The notes: generated by a model from the sequence alone, not told the origin. 64,000 nt of DNA from Rossellomorea marisflavi (GCF_009806575.1 NZ_CP047095.1:910001-974000), one strand, 5' to 3'. Shown: positions 1-9,244, numbered from the stretch's first letter. Numbers and translations: made by a program.

Positions 1-341
1 ATGTGGTCGATATCGAGGTCGGAAGGATCGGTGAACGTGACGCCGTCATAATAGCTGTACCAGCTTCCCGACGTCACCGGGCAGTTGCCGCTGTACGAAT
101 CGGCATCGCGCTTCAGGACGACCTGGCGGGTATCACATCCGCCGCCCTGGCTGATCCAGTGGGGGAACATGTCCCGAGAGTAGCCGGTCATCGCCCCCTC
201 GGTCTTCACCGTGAGTCCGTTCAACTGGGACTGGGACGTCGCTTTCGACGGCGTGACAGGCGGAGTGGCAAACGCGGACGGCAGGAACAGCGAGAAGGAA
301 AGGACAAGGGCAACGACAAACAACATGGTTTTCTTGAACAT
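1..341 (-). CDS. Secreted HNH-family nuclease (3' end outside window)
   Basis: The reading frame is open to the window edge, so only the first 113 residues are visible. It starts at ATG 341-339, behind the ribosome site AGGAGG. Residues 1-26 form a signal peptide (KK, hydrophobic stretch, then a likely cut after SAFA). The mature part carries the short conserved motifs YSRDMFPHW, GGGCDTRQVVLKRD, SGSWYSYYDG and DLDIDH, which I associate with the secreted DUF1524-type HNH endonuclease family; the DIDH element would be the start of the catalytic core. The remaining catalytic residues lie beyond the window. It likely degrades extracellular DNA or RNA. The family call is from motif memory. Confidence 0.8.
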   Translation of the reverse strand, partial: MFKKTMLFVVALVLSFSLFLPSAFATPPVTPSKATSQSQLNGLTVKTEGAMTGYSRDMFPHWISQGGGCDTRQVVLKRDADSYSGNCPVTSGSWYSYYDGVTFTDPSDLDIDH

Positions 342-516
342 GGAGAGCCTCCTGTATGTAGTTTTTTATATGAACATCTGATGGATGCGCATACTGGGGT
401 AAGGTGCCACTACTGCCATGATAGGGGAGGGAGTGATAGGTTTACAAGAGGTTTTTTGTAAAGATTCAGACTTCTTTAGGATTTTTAAAATTGGTAGTGA
501 AAGAATGTCTTGAATG

Positions 517-554
517 AAAAAGAACCAACCGCCTTATTATTAAGGGATTGGTTC
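517..554 (-). terminator. Rho-independent terminator
   Basis: Arms 522-528 and 548-554 pair perfectly (GAACCAA/TTGGTTC), with an inner CCTTA/TAAGG pairing. An A-run at 517-521 becomes a T-run on the minus strand. It ends the gene at 570-920. Confidence 0.8.
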
Positions 555-569
555 ATGCAGAATACACGA

Positions 570-920
570 CTACTCTTTACTGACGCCTATGGAAAGATAG
601 CCTGTTTGCGCGATCACATCAATTTTATGTTCACCTTTTTCATACGTCGTCAGAGTCCCTTCTGTAAACGTTTTTTTCCATCCTCCCGCTTTGATTTGCG
701 AACGGTAAAGGAAGGGAAGTCCATCCTCCTTCGCTTCAGAAGTACCAGCCCATGTGTACGATTCAAAGTCATCCCGACTCACTGTTTTTTTCGCCAATTG
801 AGGGACTGGAAATCCACCGAATTTATCAGATTCTTTGTAAGAAAAAACAGCCCATAACGTTAGTAGAACGGTCCCTAGAGAGAGAACCGACACAATCCGA
901 ACCACCTTTTTCTTATTCAT
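570..920 (-). CDS. Small membrane-anchored protein, function unknown
   Basis: A 116-residue protein. The reading frame is open further upstream, but the ATG at 920-918 follows a GGGGGG-rich ribosome site and is followed at once by MNKKKVVRI and a single hydrophobic segment (about residues 8-27). This pattern fits a membrane anchor or uncleaved signal; there is no lipobox cysteine. The rest is a soluble outward-facing domain with no motif I recognise. It is monocistronic, with its own terminator downstream, and is divergent from the gene at 1060. Function unknown. Confidence 0.7.
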   Translation of the reverse strand: MNKKKVVRIVSVLSLGTVLLTLWAVFSYKESDKFGGFPVPQLAKKTVSRDDFESYTWAGTSEAKEDGLPFLYRSQIKAGGWKKTFTEGTLTTYEKGEHKIDVIAQTGYLSIGVSKE

Positions 921-1059
921 ACATCCCCCCTGTTGATCTGCCTTACCGCAAATGGATCTTGTTTCCATTATACTACAATTGATTTGATAATATTGGAAAA
1001 ATATATGGTATAGTGAAGGAAAGATACGCACATGACAGAAATAATGGAGGAGTCGGATC

Positions 1060-1833
1060 GTGAAACACATACAGTACCAGTGGCGTGTCACGAAGTACGA
1101 TCCAAGGTTCAGGGATGAGCATGGCCACTACACCTTGATAGAGGAGTGGACTTCACCTTCTGATATAGGGGAGACCTTTGATGGGAACGAATTGACGCTC
1201 GATGACTATCTACGGGTAGAGGAGGCTTATATTGATTCTGCCATTGCATTTATGGAGGAGAACGGCATCCAATCCGTGCGTGTTCTGGGGTTGGAAGGGA
1301 GCATAACGGAAGAGGATCGGGCATCTTTCTTATATGAGAGTGAATTTGAAAGAGTTGTGCTGAAGGAAGATTCCTTGGTCGACCTGGGTGCCCTGCGCTT
1401 GATCATGAAGATGGTGTTACGGGATTTCATCTGGTGCCAGCTGTATGACGGGGATCGTTTCTTCATCCATTTGGGGACGGATTACTATATGTATATTGGC
1501 TCCCATGTGAACTGTCCATCGGCCATCGAATGGTCTGCCACCCATGGCCTGTTTGTGGAATCGGAGCCATCTCCGTATGGGATTTCCGAAGAAGACGCCA
1601 TCTGGGAGATTGGATGGAATGATCTTGACAGTGAGTCCAAGATCCTCGTGGGGAAAGAGGACGTGACCGGAATCCCCCTGGATGAGTGTCGAAGGATCTT
1701 CCGTCTGTCAGCAGGGCATCCGGTGACGGGGGCCTTTGACATTCCAGTTGCAGAGAAGGATTTTTTTCAACGTTTTCTGGAGCATAAAATGGACTTTGAT
1801 CTTTATGAGTATCGTTTTTGGGGTGGGCATTAA
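1060..1833 (+). CDS. Conserved hypothetical protein
   Basis: A 257-residue soluble, acidic protein with no signal peptide or membrane segment. The GTG start at 1060 has a GGAGG site about ten bases upstream (1045-1049). The N-terminal part (YQWRVTKYDPRFRDEHGHY, then a WTSPSDIG stretch) resembles Bacillus and Streptomyces hypothetical proteins I have seen without an assigned function. The rest is rich in aromatic residues. It stands alone with about 20 bases to the next gene, which may be cotranscribed. No function assigned. Confidence 0.75.
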   Translation: MKHIQYQWRVTKYDPRFRDEHGHYTLIEEWTSPSDIGETFDGNELTLDDYLRVEEAYIDSAIAFMEENGIQSVRVLGLEGSITEEDRASFLYESEFERVVLKEDSLVDLGALRLIMKMVLRDFIWCQLYDGDRFFIHLGTDYYMYIGSHVNCPSAIEWSATHGLFVESEPSPYGISEEDAIWEIGWNDLDSESKILVGKEDVTGIPLDECRRIFRLSAGHPVTGAFDIPVAEKDFFQRFLEHKMDFDLYEYRFWGGH

Positions 1834-1862
1834 TATATATGCAATAAAAGGGAGTGGTGTTA

Positions 1863-2858
1863 ATGGCAATAACTGATTTATGTGAAGCTTGTAAAAGAAA
1901 CGAGATTAATGTTGTAGAAGCATCTGATGACCCTAATCAACCTTATAAATTATGCAATCCATGTCACGAAAGGTTAGTGAAATATTCATTACGACCTATT
2001 GAATGGTACAACTTAGCGGTTGTTCATTCCCCCAATAAATTTTCATTGCATGATGATTTTTATGAAGAAAACGGAGAAGCTTGTCAACCAGAAGAAGATA
2101 TACTTGTAACTAAAAAGGATAAAGCCCCCACATTACGAGATGTTCGAGATAATTTGGAGTCTTTATTAGACTTTTCGATCACCAGATGGTTTCTTGAGGA
2201 TGATGTAATAAATGCCTTTAAAAAACACGATAACCAGAAGACTTTGAGTTCAGTGAAATCTAGATTTTATGTAACCGGAAATTACGAAGTGAAATCGAGA
2301 ATGTTGGAAATTGTAGCTGATGTTTTAGCTGCTTCTGCTTCAGGGTGGGTAAGAGAACTTTGGGAGAATTATGACGAAGATTTACTTTACCCGATTTCTT
2401 GGGCGACAGCCAGTAGTTTGCCATCCGAAGAGGGATTGAGTAATATCTTTGGGAAATTGAAACTGGTAGGTGAAAAAGAATTGCCAATAGCGGCTTTTAC
2501 CTGCTTACACCGCTTCCGTTCAAGTAATGTACTTGATTGGATTGAGTCAACTTCCGCGAGTTTTAACGATAATTGGGGAAGGCTGGCAGCCGTATGCTTC
2601 CCAACCTGGGAGAGAATGAAAACGTGGCTAATCAAAGGAAGACCTTTAAGTTTAATTGCACTGGATACAATGGCGAACTGTGTTAAAGGTTATGGCGACA
2701 TGTATGTTGAGCAATTTTCTCCTAAGATCCTTTGTACAGACAAATATGAAGTAGAGCCTATATTAAATGATTATTATCAAAAAGATGGAGTTCCACGTGT
2801 CAAAATGAAAGTAGGCAGAATAGTGGAAAATAAACAAGAGATATTTGATAAAGGCTAA
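1863..2858 (+). CDS. Hypothetical protein with N-terminal zinc-ribbon-like cysteines
   Basis: 331 residues from ATG 1863, just behind GGGAGTGG (1850-1857); GTG codons at 1854 and 1857 overlap that site and are unlikely starts. Cysteine pairs C7-x2-C10 and C31-x2-C34 suggest a zinc knuckle. The remainder (about residues 90-330) is mostly helical, with no catalytic motif seen; it may be a HEAT-like scaffold (ELWENYDEDLL, LHRFRSSNVLDWI). The gene is clearly more AT-rich than the one before it, which hints at recent acquisition. Function unknown. Confidence 0.7.
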   Translation: MAITDLCEACKRNEINVVEASDDPNQPYKLCNPCHERLVKYSLRPIEWYNLAVVHSPNKFSLHDDFYEENGEACQPEEDILVTKKDKAPTLRDVRDNLESLLDFSITRWFLEDDVINAFKKHDNQKTLSSVKSRFYVTGNYEVKSRMLEIVADVLAASASGWVRELWENYDEDLLYPISWATASSLPSEEGLSNIFGKLKLVGEKELPIAAFTCLHRFRSSNVLDWIESTSASFNDNWGRLAAVCFPTWERMKTWLIKGRPLSLIALDTMANCVKGYGDMYVEQFSPKILCTDKYEVEPILNDYYQKDGVPRVKMKVGRIVENKQEIFDKG

Positions 2859-3012
2859 TGGTTGCCTCTACCTGTATATGTATAAAAGCGTGTCCACGCT
2901 ACAGACCCAGAAGAGATAAGTAGCACCAGAAAAACCGGGATCTCAACATTGAATCAGCATATAGACAATGTGACCTTTTATTTACACAATGCACGAAAGG
3001 CTGGAATCCATC

Positions 3013-3522
3013 ATGACAAAAAAAGAAGCACCAATCATCCAAACAGAACGATTGGTTTTACGTCCTAGAGCGGAAAGAGACATTCCGAACATGCTTCAAA
3101 TGTTTAACCACGAAGAGGTAAGAAAATACCTTGGAATCAATCCCCCTCGTGATGAACACGCCATGATAGAAATGATCAGGAATCGTACTGAAACGAAATG
3201 GACGGTGGCACTAAAAGATACGGATGAATTCATCGGGGATGTCATGATTCCAACTATAGCAGAAGGGTATCTTGGCGAAATAGGCTATCGCTTCATGAGG
3301 GAGCATTGGGGATGCGGATTTGCGTATGAAGCGGTGTCCGCGGTCATCGAGCATTGTAGAAGCACATTACATCTTAAACGCCTATCGGCTACGATCGATA
3401 ATGAAAATGTGCAGTCAAAGAAGTTAATTGAAAAGCTTGGGTTTACGTTGGTAGCGGTGTTGCCCGAATCGAATTTGCTGGGCAGGGTTGCCGATGTCGC
3501 GTACTATTCCCGTATCGTATAG
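3013..3522 (+). CDS. GNAT N-acetyltransferase (RimJ/RimL-like)
   Basis: 169 residues. The frame opens at 2989, but ATG 3013 puts the protein start right before the typical opening IQTERLVLRPRAERDI of the RimJ/RimL ribosomal-protein acetyltransferase group. Further family marks are the GEIGYRFMREHWGCGFAYEA stretch (acetyl-CoA-binding region, with the usual H-x-G-x-A-x-E logic partly kept) and the ATIDNENVQSKKLIEKLGF element near the end. It should transfer acetyl from acetyl-CoA to an amine; the substrate cannot be read from sequence. Monocistronic. Confidence 0.85.
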   Translation: MTKKEAPIIQTERLVLRPRAERDIPNMLQMFNHEEVRKYLGINPPRDEHAMIEMIRNRTETKWTVALKDTDEFIGDVMIPTIAEGYLGEIGYRFMREHWGCGFAYEAVSAVIEHCRSTLHLKRLSATIDNENVQSKKLIEKLGFTLVAVLPESNLLGRVADVAYYSRIV

Positions 3523-3583
3523 GTCTCATTGCGCTCAATGAAAAATAGGATTAAACGGATTAATGTAGGACAGGTGAAAAAAG

Positions 3584-4124
3584 TTGAAAATCAAAAGAGT
3601 ACACGAGTATGAGCTAGATGATGTGGCAAGAAGAAGTATTCAAGAGCTACTGTCGGAGAGTTTTGGAGAGGATTATCCGAAGGAAAGAATATATTTTAAG
3701 CAATTGCCTCATTTTAGATACTTGGTTTTGAATGATGACCATATACTTGTTGCTCAAGTAGGGCTGGATTATCGAGTCATGAATCTAAATGGCCTTCCAG
3801 TAAACGTTCTTGGAGTCATTGATCTATGTGTCAAAAAGGAATACCGCTCAAATGGATTAGGCTCTTTGTTGCTTTCAGAAATTGAAAAATTTAGTGGAAA
3901 ATAAATCAATTGATTTCTTACTTTTATTTGCAGATGATAAGGGTTTGTATTTGAAGAATGAATACCGATCCGTAATGAACGAATGTACATGGCTCAAAAT
4001 AGATAATGAAAATCATAAATCTTTAGGTTTGGGAATGGAAGTCATGAATGAACTGATGATGAAGGAAATCGGAAATGTGAAGTGGGAAAATGGATGTTTA
4101 GATTTATTGGGCTACCTTTATTAA
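3584..4124 (+). pseudogene. Frameshifted GNAT acetyltransferase
   Basis: Two overlapping frames make one acetyltransferase. The first (3584-3904, TTG start behind AGGTGA) gives the N-terminal two thirds, including VNVLGVIDLCVKKEYRSNGLG, the acetyl-CoA-binding loop. It stops just after EIEKFSGK. The second frame (from about 3885 to 4124) carries on with VENKSIDFLLLFADDKGLY, the expected C-terminal part. Removing one A from the AAAAA run near 3884-3889 joins them as EIENLVENK. So there is a +1 indel in a homopolymer: a genuine pseudogene, a sequencing error, or slippage. A terminator follows at 4138. Confidence 0.85.
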
Positions 4125-4137
4125 TGGAAGCATATAT

Positions 4138-4164
4138 AACCCAGAGTTATCAACTCTGGGTTTT
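4138..4164. terminator. Bidirectional terminator
   Basis: A perfect 11-bp stem (4138-4148 with 4152-4162) around a 3-base loop, followed by TTTT. It lies between the converging frameshifted GNAT and LCP genes. Confidence 0.85.
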
Positions 4165-4215
4165 GTGAGGTTGAATATTTTCAAATTGCCTATTCATTTT
4201 CTGAGGTTTTCCCCA

Positions 4216-5151
4216 TCAAGATTCCTCCAAAAACGCCTGCACCTCAGCCGCATTCTCTTCTAACCCGCCTTCATCAAATTCCAAAACGGCGCCGACATCA
4301 TAACGGGTGTTATGGTAGGTGTCATCCATCGGGAGGCGCATCGTTTCCACGTCCTTGGTCTTGCCGCGCACCACATCGGTTCCGACCGAGAGGAGGGTGC
4401 GGTAAGGGACGTTGGTGTCGACGGAGTTGTAGGCGATGCGAACGATCTTCGGCAGCTTGGTGATGGTGGAGAAGCTGCTTACTTCTTCCTTCAGCTTGCC
4501 GAAGACTTCCTGCTGGCGTTCCACGCGTCCGTAGTCTCCGTTCCCGTCGTGGCGGAAGCGGCTGTAGGCGAGGAGCTCCTTGCCGTGGAGCTTTTGCGTG
4601 CCTTCGGTCAGCTGAACGCCGAGGGATTTTTTGTCCTGGGTCATTTCATACGTCGGCGTTACTTCGATCCCGTCCGGTGCAACGGCGTCGACGATTTCTT
4701 CAAATGAGTTGAAGTTGACCTCGGCATACGAGTGGATGGGGATGCCGAAGTTTTCCTCGATCGTCTGCCTCATGAGTTCCGCCCCTCCGAAGGCATACGC
4801 GGCGTTGATCTTATTGTAGCCGTGCTCCGGGATATGGACGTAGGTGTCCCGCATGATCGAGACGATCTTCGGCTCCTTCGTGTTCGAGGAGTAGTTGGCG
4901 ATCATGATCGTATCGGCCCGTGCCCGTTCGTCCCCGCGTGCATCGCTTCCGAGGATGAGGACATTGGTGTTGTCGACCTGCTCGTCCGACCCGTTGAATT
5001 CCGTTTCCTCTTCGGCGCTGGTTTTATGAAGGGACGGCTTCCCATTGGCGAAGATGTACCCTTTGATACCGAAGGCGAGGAGGAGGGCGACGATGAAGAG
5101 GAGTCCGATCCTTCTTTTTCTGATACGTTTTCGTCTGACTGTACGCTTCAC
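4216..5151 (-). CDS. LytR-CpsA-Psr (LCP) family cell-wall glycopolymer ligase
   Basis: 311 residues from GTG 5151, behind AAAGGTGG; an ATG at 5175 would add eight residues but lacks a good site. Short basic cytoplasmic tail (KRTVRRKRIRKRR), one membrane segment (about residues 16-35), then an extracellular LCP domain: NVLILGSDARG, ARADTIMIA, KIVSIMRDTYV, INAAYAFGG, YSRFRHDGNGDYGRVERQQ. These Arg/Asp positions bind the pyrophosphate lipid in the family. LCP enzymes move teichoic acid or other glycopolymers from the lipid carrier to peptidoglycan. Closest by memory to the Bacillus TagT/TagU/TagV group; which paralogue is unclear. Monocistronic. Confidence 0.92.
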   Translation of the reverse strand: MKRTVRRKRIRKRRIGLLFIVALLLAFGIKGYIFANGKPSLHKTSAEEETEFNGSDEQVDNTNVLILGSDARGDERARADTIMIANYSSNTKEPKIVSIMRDTYVHIPEHGYNKINAAYAFGGAELMRQTIEENFGIPIHSYAEVNFNSFEEIVDAVAPDGIEVTPTYEMTQDKKSLGVQLTEGTQKLHGKELLAYSRFRHDGNGDYGRVERQQEVFGKLKEEVSSFSTITKLPKIVRIAYNSVDTNVPYRTLLSVGTDVVRGKTKDVETMRLPMDDTYHNTRYDVGAVLEFDEGGLEENAAEVQAFLEES

Positions 5152-5418
5152 TGTGTATCCACCTTTCATGTGCAAAGTCTAATTCTATATTTGGTCGTTC
5201 ACGACTCTTGAAAAGCTCATATGCGCGTATCCGCATCACTCCATACTTTATCGCTGTGAGATAAAGATGAGGTGAAGATTGGTATAAAACCTTGGAGTGA
5301 AGAGTGGATACATATAAACATTGAATGGATAGAGAGCGAAAACTCGGAGATAGGAGGGAAAGGGGATGAATTGGATAAAACGAACGAGCGTAGTTATGGA
5401 ACACCTGATTTACTGCAA

Positions 5419-5454
5419 TAAAAAAGGAGGAGACTTTTTTAAGTCGTCCTCCTT
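5419..5454 (-). terminator. Rho-independent terminator
   Basis: AAGGAGGA (5424-5431) pairs with TCCTCCTT (5447-5454), with an inner GACTT/AAGTC pairing. The A-run at 5420-5425 gives the U-tract on the minus strand, ending the lipoprotein gene at 5460. The 5152-5418 stretch has no gene. Confidence 0.85.
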
Positions 5455-5459
5455 CTATG

Positions 5460-5975
5460 TTAGAAGTCTATTTTTACATCGTGCTCTTCTTCAAAGTCCA
5501 TGTTATCCCATGAAAAAGCATAAAGGATCATTTCGAGATTTTCTTTTAGCTCAGGGATCTCTTTTCCTTCGTCATAGCTTTGGATGGTAAGGATAGCATC
5601 GGCTTTCTTGCCACCTGAAATTTCTTGGCTCATGCTGAGCATTCCCTCATCGACCATCTTGCCGTCAGCGGAAACTTCCCTTGCTTGAATTTCGATGGTA
5701 TCATCACGTTTATTTTCAACCTCGAACATGACCTCAATGGTATCACCAAACACATCGTCTTTTTTCTTTTCCACAGAAATCAAGGTTGCCTTGATGTTTT
5801 CTGTGTCAGCGATTTCCTGGTTGAGCTTCTTAGGCTCTTCCTTTTTGGCTTCTTCCTTATTGGTTTCGTTCTTGGATTTTTCACTGGAATCGACAGACTT
5901 TGGTTCCTTCGTTTCCGTTGCGCCACAAGCTCCCAAGAGCAGGGCAACAAGTACGACTACTAAGAATTTTTTCAT
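5460..5975 (-). CDS. Lipoprotein with Ig-like DUF4352-type domain, unknown role
   Basis: 171 residues from ATG 5975, behind GGGAGGTG. Signal: MKKFLVVVLVALLLGAC with the lipobox ending in Cys17. A charged linker (about residues 25-60) is made of Lys/Glu runs (KEEAKKEEPKK), typical of a flexible spacer at the cell surface. The C-terminal half (ENIKATLISVEKKKDD, VMFEVENKRDDTIEIQARE) looks like a small beta-sandwich of the DUF4352/DUF5067 type. Probably a surface lipoprotein. Monocistronic, with its own terminator. Confidence 0.75.
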   Translation of the reverse strand: MKKFLVVVLVALLLGACGATETKEPKSVDSSEKSKNETNKEEAKKEEPKKLNQEIADTENIKATLISVEKKKDDVFGDTIEVMFEVENKRDDTIEIQAREVSADGKMVDEGMLSMSQEISGGKKADAILTIQSYDEGKEIPELKENLEMILYAFSWDNMDFEEEHDVKIDF

Positions 5976-6106
5976 ACTTACGCACCTCCCAAAAGATTGT
6001 AACACATGATTCGACCTTTTGTATCAGTTTATTTACAAATAAATCATTTAGATTACAACCCCTTGGAGGAGAGCTATTTGTAGGCGACAGAGCAAAGGTT
6101 TGGCCG

Positions 6107-7951
6107 CTACATCTGTTTTAACGTAAACGAAAAACAAACGCCGCGGTCTGTGTTCTGAGCGTAATACTCTGCGTCATGGAGCTTCAGGATGTTCTTTGCA
6201 ATGGCGAGTCCGAGGCCGGTGCCGTCTTTGGCACGTCCGGCTTTCTTCTCTTGATAGAACTGGTCCCAGATCCTCTTCAGTTGGGTTTCTTCGATGGGCT
6301 CACCTTCGTTGATGATGCTGATCCGCACGTGGCCGCCTTCGGGATGGGCTTCGATGGTCACTTGTCCTGCTGGCGGTGTGTGCTTGATGGCGTTTGACAG
6401 GATGTTGCTGAGCACCTGCTCGATGCGGTGCTGATCGGCGAGCACGGTGAGGTCTGCCACGTCCATGTGGATCTGGAGATCTTTCTCCTGGATCTTCATC
6501 ATGAGCTGGTTGAACACGTTTTGGATCGCCTCTTTGACGGGGAACGCTTCCGGCTGGAGCTGGAAGGTGCCGGACTCGTACTTGGCGAGCTCGAGCATGT
6601 CGACGATGAGCCGGTCCATGCGGCTCACTTCCCGGTTGATGGCTTCAAAATAGTGATCGGTGCGGTCCCTGGCAAGGCCGTCCTGTAGGATCGCCGTGCA
6701 GCTCTGGATGATGCTGAGGGGTGTCTTCAGTTCATGGGACACGCCGGCGATGAAGTTCTTGCGCGTATGTTCGAGCTGCTTTTCCTTTTGGATCTCATGC
6801 TGCAGCTGGTTGATATGGCGATGGAGGTTGTCGGATAGATTGTTGATGCTCTCCGACAGCTCGCCGATCTCATCGGTGGTCTTGATCGGGATGCGCTGTT
6901 CGAACTGAAGATTGGCCATGTCCTTTGCCGTCTTGTTGATGTTCACCAAGGGCTGTGTGATTCTTTTTGAATAATAGAAGGAACCGAGTAGGGCCAGTAT
7001 GACCGCTCCGATGATCACGTAGATGTAATAATCCTTCAGCATTTCCATCGCCTCATCAATCGGCTGGAGGGACGTCATCGAGATGAAATAAAGGGGTTTC
7101 CCGTCTTCATCCAGCTTCTTGTCCACGAGGATCTTATAGGAGACGCCATTCCGCTCATAGCTCTTCGGGGAGGACTCGACGGGATCATGACCCGGGCGGA
7201 GGAGCAGATCGGCTTGAAATGCTTTGACCTGCTCCAGGAACACGCGATTCGATAAAACCGGGTTCATCTGGAACGGGTATTGTTCAGGTGTCTGGGTGGC
7301 ATCGACCTTCCCGTACAGGATCTTCTTCTTGAGGGATTGGTCCCGTGTGTGATCGATCCTGTCGTCGAGGACCCGGTTCCGCATATAGTCCATGTAGCTG
7401 TCGATCCCGCCGTCGAAGATCTCGAAGGGGCTCTCCCGGTTGTTCAGGTGATGTTCTTTATCCACGACCATTTCGTAAGGATACAGCTCGTCGCCTTTTG
7501 CTATCGCCTTGACCTCAAGGACGTGATCCCGATAGTTTTCCAGGGCTTCCAGGATCGATGTGTCAGATAGCGAGTTTTCGAGATAGGCCAAGGGGATCGT
7601 ATACTCCTGGTCCATATTGGCCACGATGCCGCCTTCCTCGACAAAACCGCCCGTGATGGTGAGGGTGTAGTCCTCTAGGGTCTTCACATAGCCCTTCTCA
7701 TCGAGGACGGTGATCCAGGCATTCGTCTCCTGATGGAAGCTGCGTTCCAGCTCATGGTTCGCCCGCTCCCCGTCGTCGAGCTTCAGATATTCCTTCTGGA
7801 ACTCATCCATGGAGTCGGAGAGCTCGCCGATCTTGCTCGACTCATAATACTCATCGAAGAAAAGCGTCTGACCGACATAGATTCCTCCGACCATCAGCAT
7901 GCACAGGGCAAGGGTCAGGAAAAAGAGCTTGAGGAAGAGGCGGCTCTTCAT
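6107..7951 (-). CDS. Sensor histidine kinase
   Basis: 614 residues. ATG 7951 overlaps the stop codon of the response regulator gene (ATGA), so the two are translationally coupled. Order: membrane segment (about 5-27), a large extracellular sensor domain (about 30-305), second membrane segment (about 310-330), HAMP (KRITQPLVNINKTAKDM), then dimerisation and phosphoacceptor box VSHELKTPL with His406, N-box LSNILSNAIKHTP, and G-boxes DGTGLGLAIAKN. All catalytic boxes look intact. It autophosphorylates and passes phosphate to the partner at 7948-8628. The signal is unknown; the extracellular domain has no motif I recognise. GC-rich like its partner. Confidence 0.95.
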   Translation of the reverse strand: MKSRLFLKLFFLTLALCMLMVGGIYVGQTLFFDEYYESSKIGELSDSMDEFQKEYLKLDDGERANHELERSFHQETNAWITVLDEKGYVKTLEDYTLTITGGFVEEGGIVANMDQEYTIPLAYLENSLSDTSILEALENYRDHVLEVKAIAKGDELYPYEMVVDKEHHLNNRESPFEIFDGGIDSYMDYMRNRVLDDRIDHTRDQSLKKKILYGKVDATQTPEQYPFQMNPVLSNRVFLEQVKAFQADLLLRPGHDPVESSPKSYERNGVSYKILVDKKLDEDGKPLYFISMTSLQPIDEAMEMLKDYYIYVIIGAVILALLGSFYYSKRITQPLVNINKTAKDMANLQFEQRIPIKTTDEIGELSESINNLSDNLHRHINQLQHEIQKEKQLEHTRKNFIAGVSHELKTPLSIIQSCTAILQDGLARDRTDHYFEAINREVSRMDRLIVDMLELAKYESGTFQLQPEAFPVKEAIQNVFNQLMMKIQEKDLQIHMDVADLTVLADQHRIEQVLSNILSNAIKHTPPAGQVTIEAHPEGGHVRISIINEGEPIEETQLKRIWDQFYQEKKAGRAKDGTGLGLAIAKNILKLHDAEYYAQNTDRGVCFSFTLKQM

Positions 7952-8628
7952 GGTTGTCCCTCGAACTTGTATCCGGCCCGTACGATCGTCTTGATCAACC
8001 CGGCGCATGTCCCGAGCTTCGAGCGCAGGTTCCGGATATGGGTGTTGAGGGAACGCTCATCCCCCTGGTATTCATAGCCCCAGATCTTGATGATCAGCTG
8101 CTCCCGCGATATGACCATGTTCTCATTGAGCATGAGGTACGACAGGATCTCGAACTCCGTATGGGTGAGGGAGACGTCTTTTCCTGCCACCTTCACCGTC
8201 CGGGCCCCGAGATTCAGCTGCAGACCGCCCGTTGTCAAGGCGCCATCGTCCTTGGGAGCGGGCTGGGTGCGCTGCTGGAGGAGACGCTTGGCACGCGCGA
8301 GCAGGATCTTCGGGCTATAGGGCTTCGTCACATAATCATCCGCCCCGAGCTCGAATCCCTGGATCGTATCCTCCTCATCGGACCGCGCCGTCAGCATGAT
8401 GATCGGCACCGCCGACTGCTCACGGATCCTCCGGCACACGTCCCAACCGTCACGGCGGGGCATCATGATATCCAATATGATCAGATCGACGGGGTGGCGC
8501 CCGAAGAGCTCGAGCGCTTCCTCACCGTCGCCTGCCTCCAATACCTCATAGCCTTCATTCACAAAATAATTCTTACTGATTTCCCGGAGGATCTCTTCAT
8601 CCTCTGCGATTAACACTGTCTGTTTCAT
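7948..8628 (-). CDS. OmpR-family response regulator
   Basis: 226 residues. The frame opens further upstream (8748), but ATG 8628 has an AAAGG site and begins with the usual KQTVLIAEDE. Receiver domain (1-120): acidic pocket EDEE, phosphoacceptor Asp53 in LIILDIMMPRRDG, Thr80 and Lys102 (YVTKPYS). The C-terminal winged helix (about 130-226) has TEFEILSYLMLNEN and the recognition-helix region YQGDERSLNTHIRNLRSKLG. First gene of a two-gene operon with the kinase (4-base ATGA overlap). No obvious target operon is adjacent. Confidence 0.95.
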   Translation of the reverse strand: MKQTVLIAEDEEILREISKNYFVNEGYEVLEAGDGEEALELFGRHPVDLIILDIMMPRRDGWDVCRRIREQSAVPIIMLTARSDEEDTIQGFELGADDYVTKPYSPKILLARAKRLLQQRTQPAPKDDGALTTGGLQLNLGARTVKVAGKDVSLTHTEFEILSYLMLNENMVISREQLIIKIWGYEYQGDERSLNTHIRNLRSKLGTCAGLIKTIVRAGYKFEGQP

Positions 8629-8765
8629 CCTATCTAAACCTTTCCGGATCTTGTTCATTGTTCCAAATTCCACCTCATTATAAGCTTCTTGGTGAGTGGA
8701 TTCAAATCTTCTTGCAATATGGTTTAGGGGCTGTGATTCGGCATGCATTAAAAAGTAATTGAAAC

Positions 8766-8798
8766 AAAAAATCGCATGTCCTGATGAAGGATATGCGG
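8766..8798 (-). terminator. Rho-independent terminator
   Basis: CGCAT..TCCT (8773-8782) pairs with AGGATATGCG (8788-8797) with one mismatch. The A-run at 8766-8771 supplies the U-tract for the minus-strand gene at 8813. Confidence 0.75.
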
Positions 8799-8812
8799 TG
8801 TAATGATTATAT

Positions 8813-9244
8813 TTATTTTTCTAATCTTAATGAATAAGCTTTGTCAATAAACGGTATGATTTGTGACAATTCATCAACCCATTCAAGCCTAATATAAGCT
8901 TCTCCTGGGGTTGGTTTAATGTTATCTGAATTTTGATAACGATGTTTTAATAAATTGTCAAGTTCATGTTGCATGTTAATAGAGGTAGCTGTATGAAGTT
9001 TCTTACCCAAATGCAACACAACACAATGTTTTCGACTTGTAGTAATGGAGAGAAACTTATAACTCCCTTTTTTACTTATATACCCAATGCAATCAGTTCT
9101 CGCGCCGTCTTTCCGACTATCGTGATAATCTTCCACATAGTTGGCATAGGGACTTTCATGGTATAAGTAGTTGTCAATTTCTCTTGCTAGTGATCTTGCT
9201 CTTTGTGTTTGGAACACATCAAAAATCATTTCTTTTGTATTCAT
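8813..9244 (-). CDS. Hypothetical protein
   Basis: 143 residues from ATG 9244, behind GGAAGGGGG. It is soluble, without signal or membrane segment. The C-terminal part (EAYIRLEWVDELSQIIPFIDKAYSLR) resembles the last helix-strand element of small DUF5655/DUF1801-like proteins, and the core KKLHTATSI.. strand pattern would fit, but I cannot place it firmly. AT-rich compared with the two-component genes beside it. Has its own terminator; function unknown. Confidence 0.65.
   Translation of the reverse strand: MNTKEMIFDVFQTQRARSLAREIDNYLYHESPYANYVEDYHDSRKDGARTDCIGYISKKGSYKFLSITTSRKHCVVLHLGKKLHTATSINMQHELDNLLKHRYQNSDNIKPTPGEAYIRLEWVDELSQIIPFIDKAYSLRLEK

Noticed and set aside
3..461. Plus-strand 152-aa frame at the left edge
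   Set aside because: Shadow of the minus-strand HNH nuclease gene, which has a signal peptide, ribosome site and family motifs.
7280..8613. Long plus-strand frames opposite the two-component genes
   Set aside because: GC-rich antisense shadows; the minus-strand kinase and regulator have complete catalytic motifs and coupled starts.
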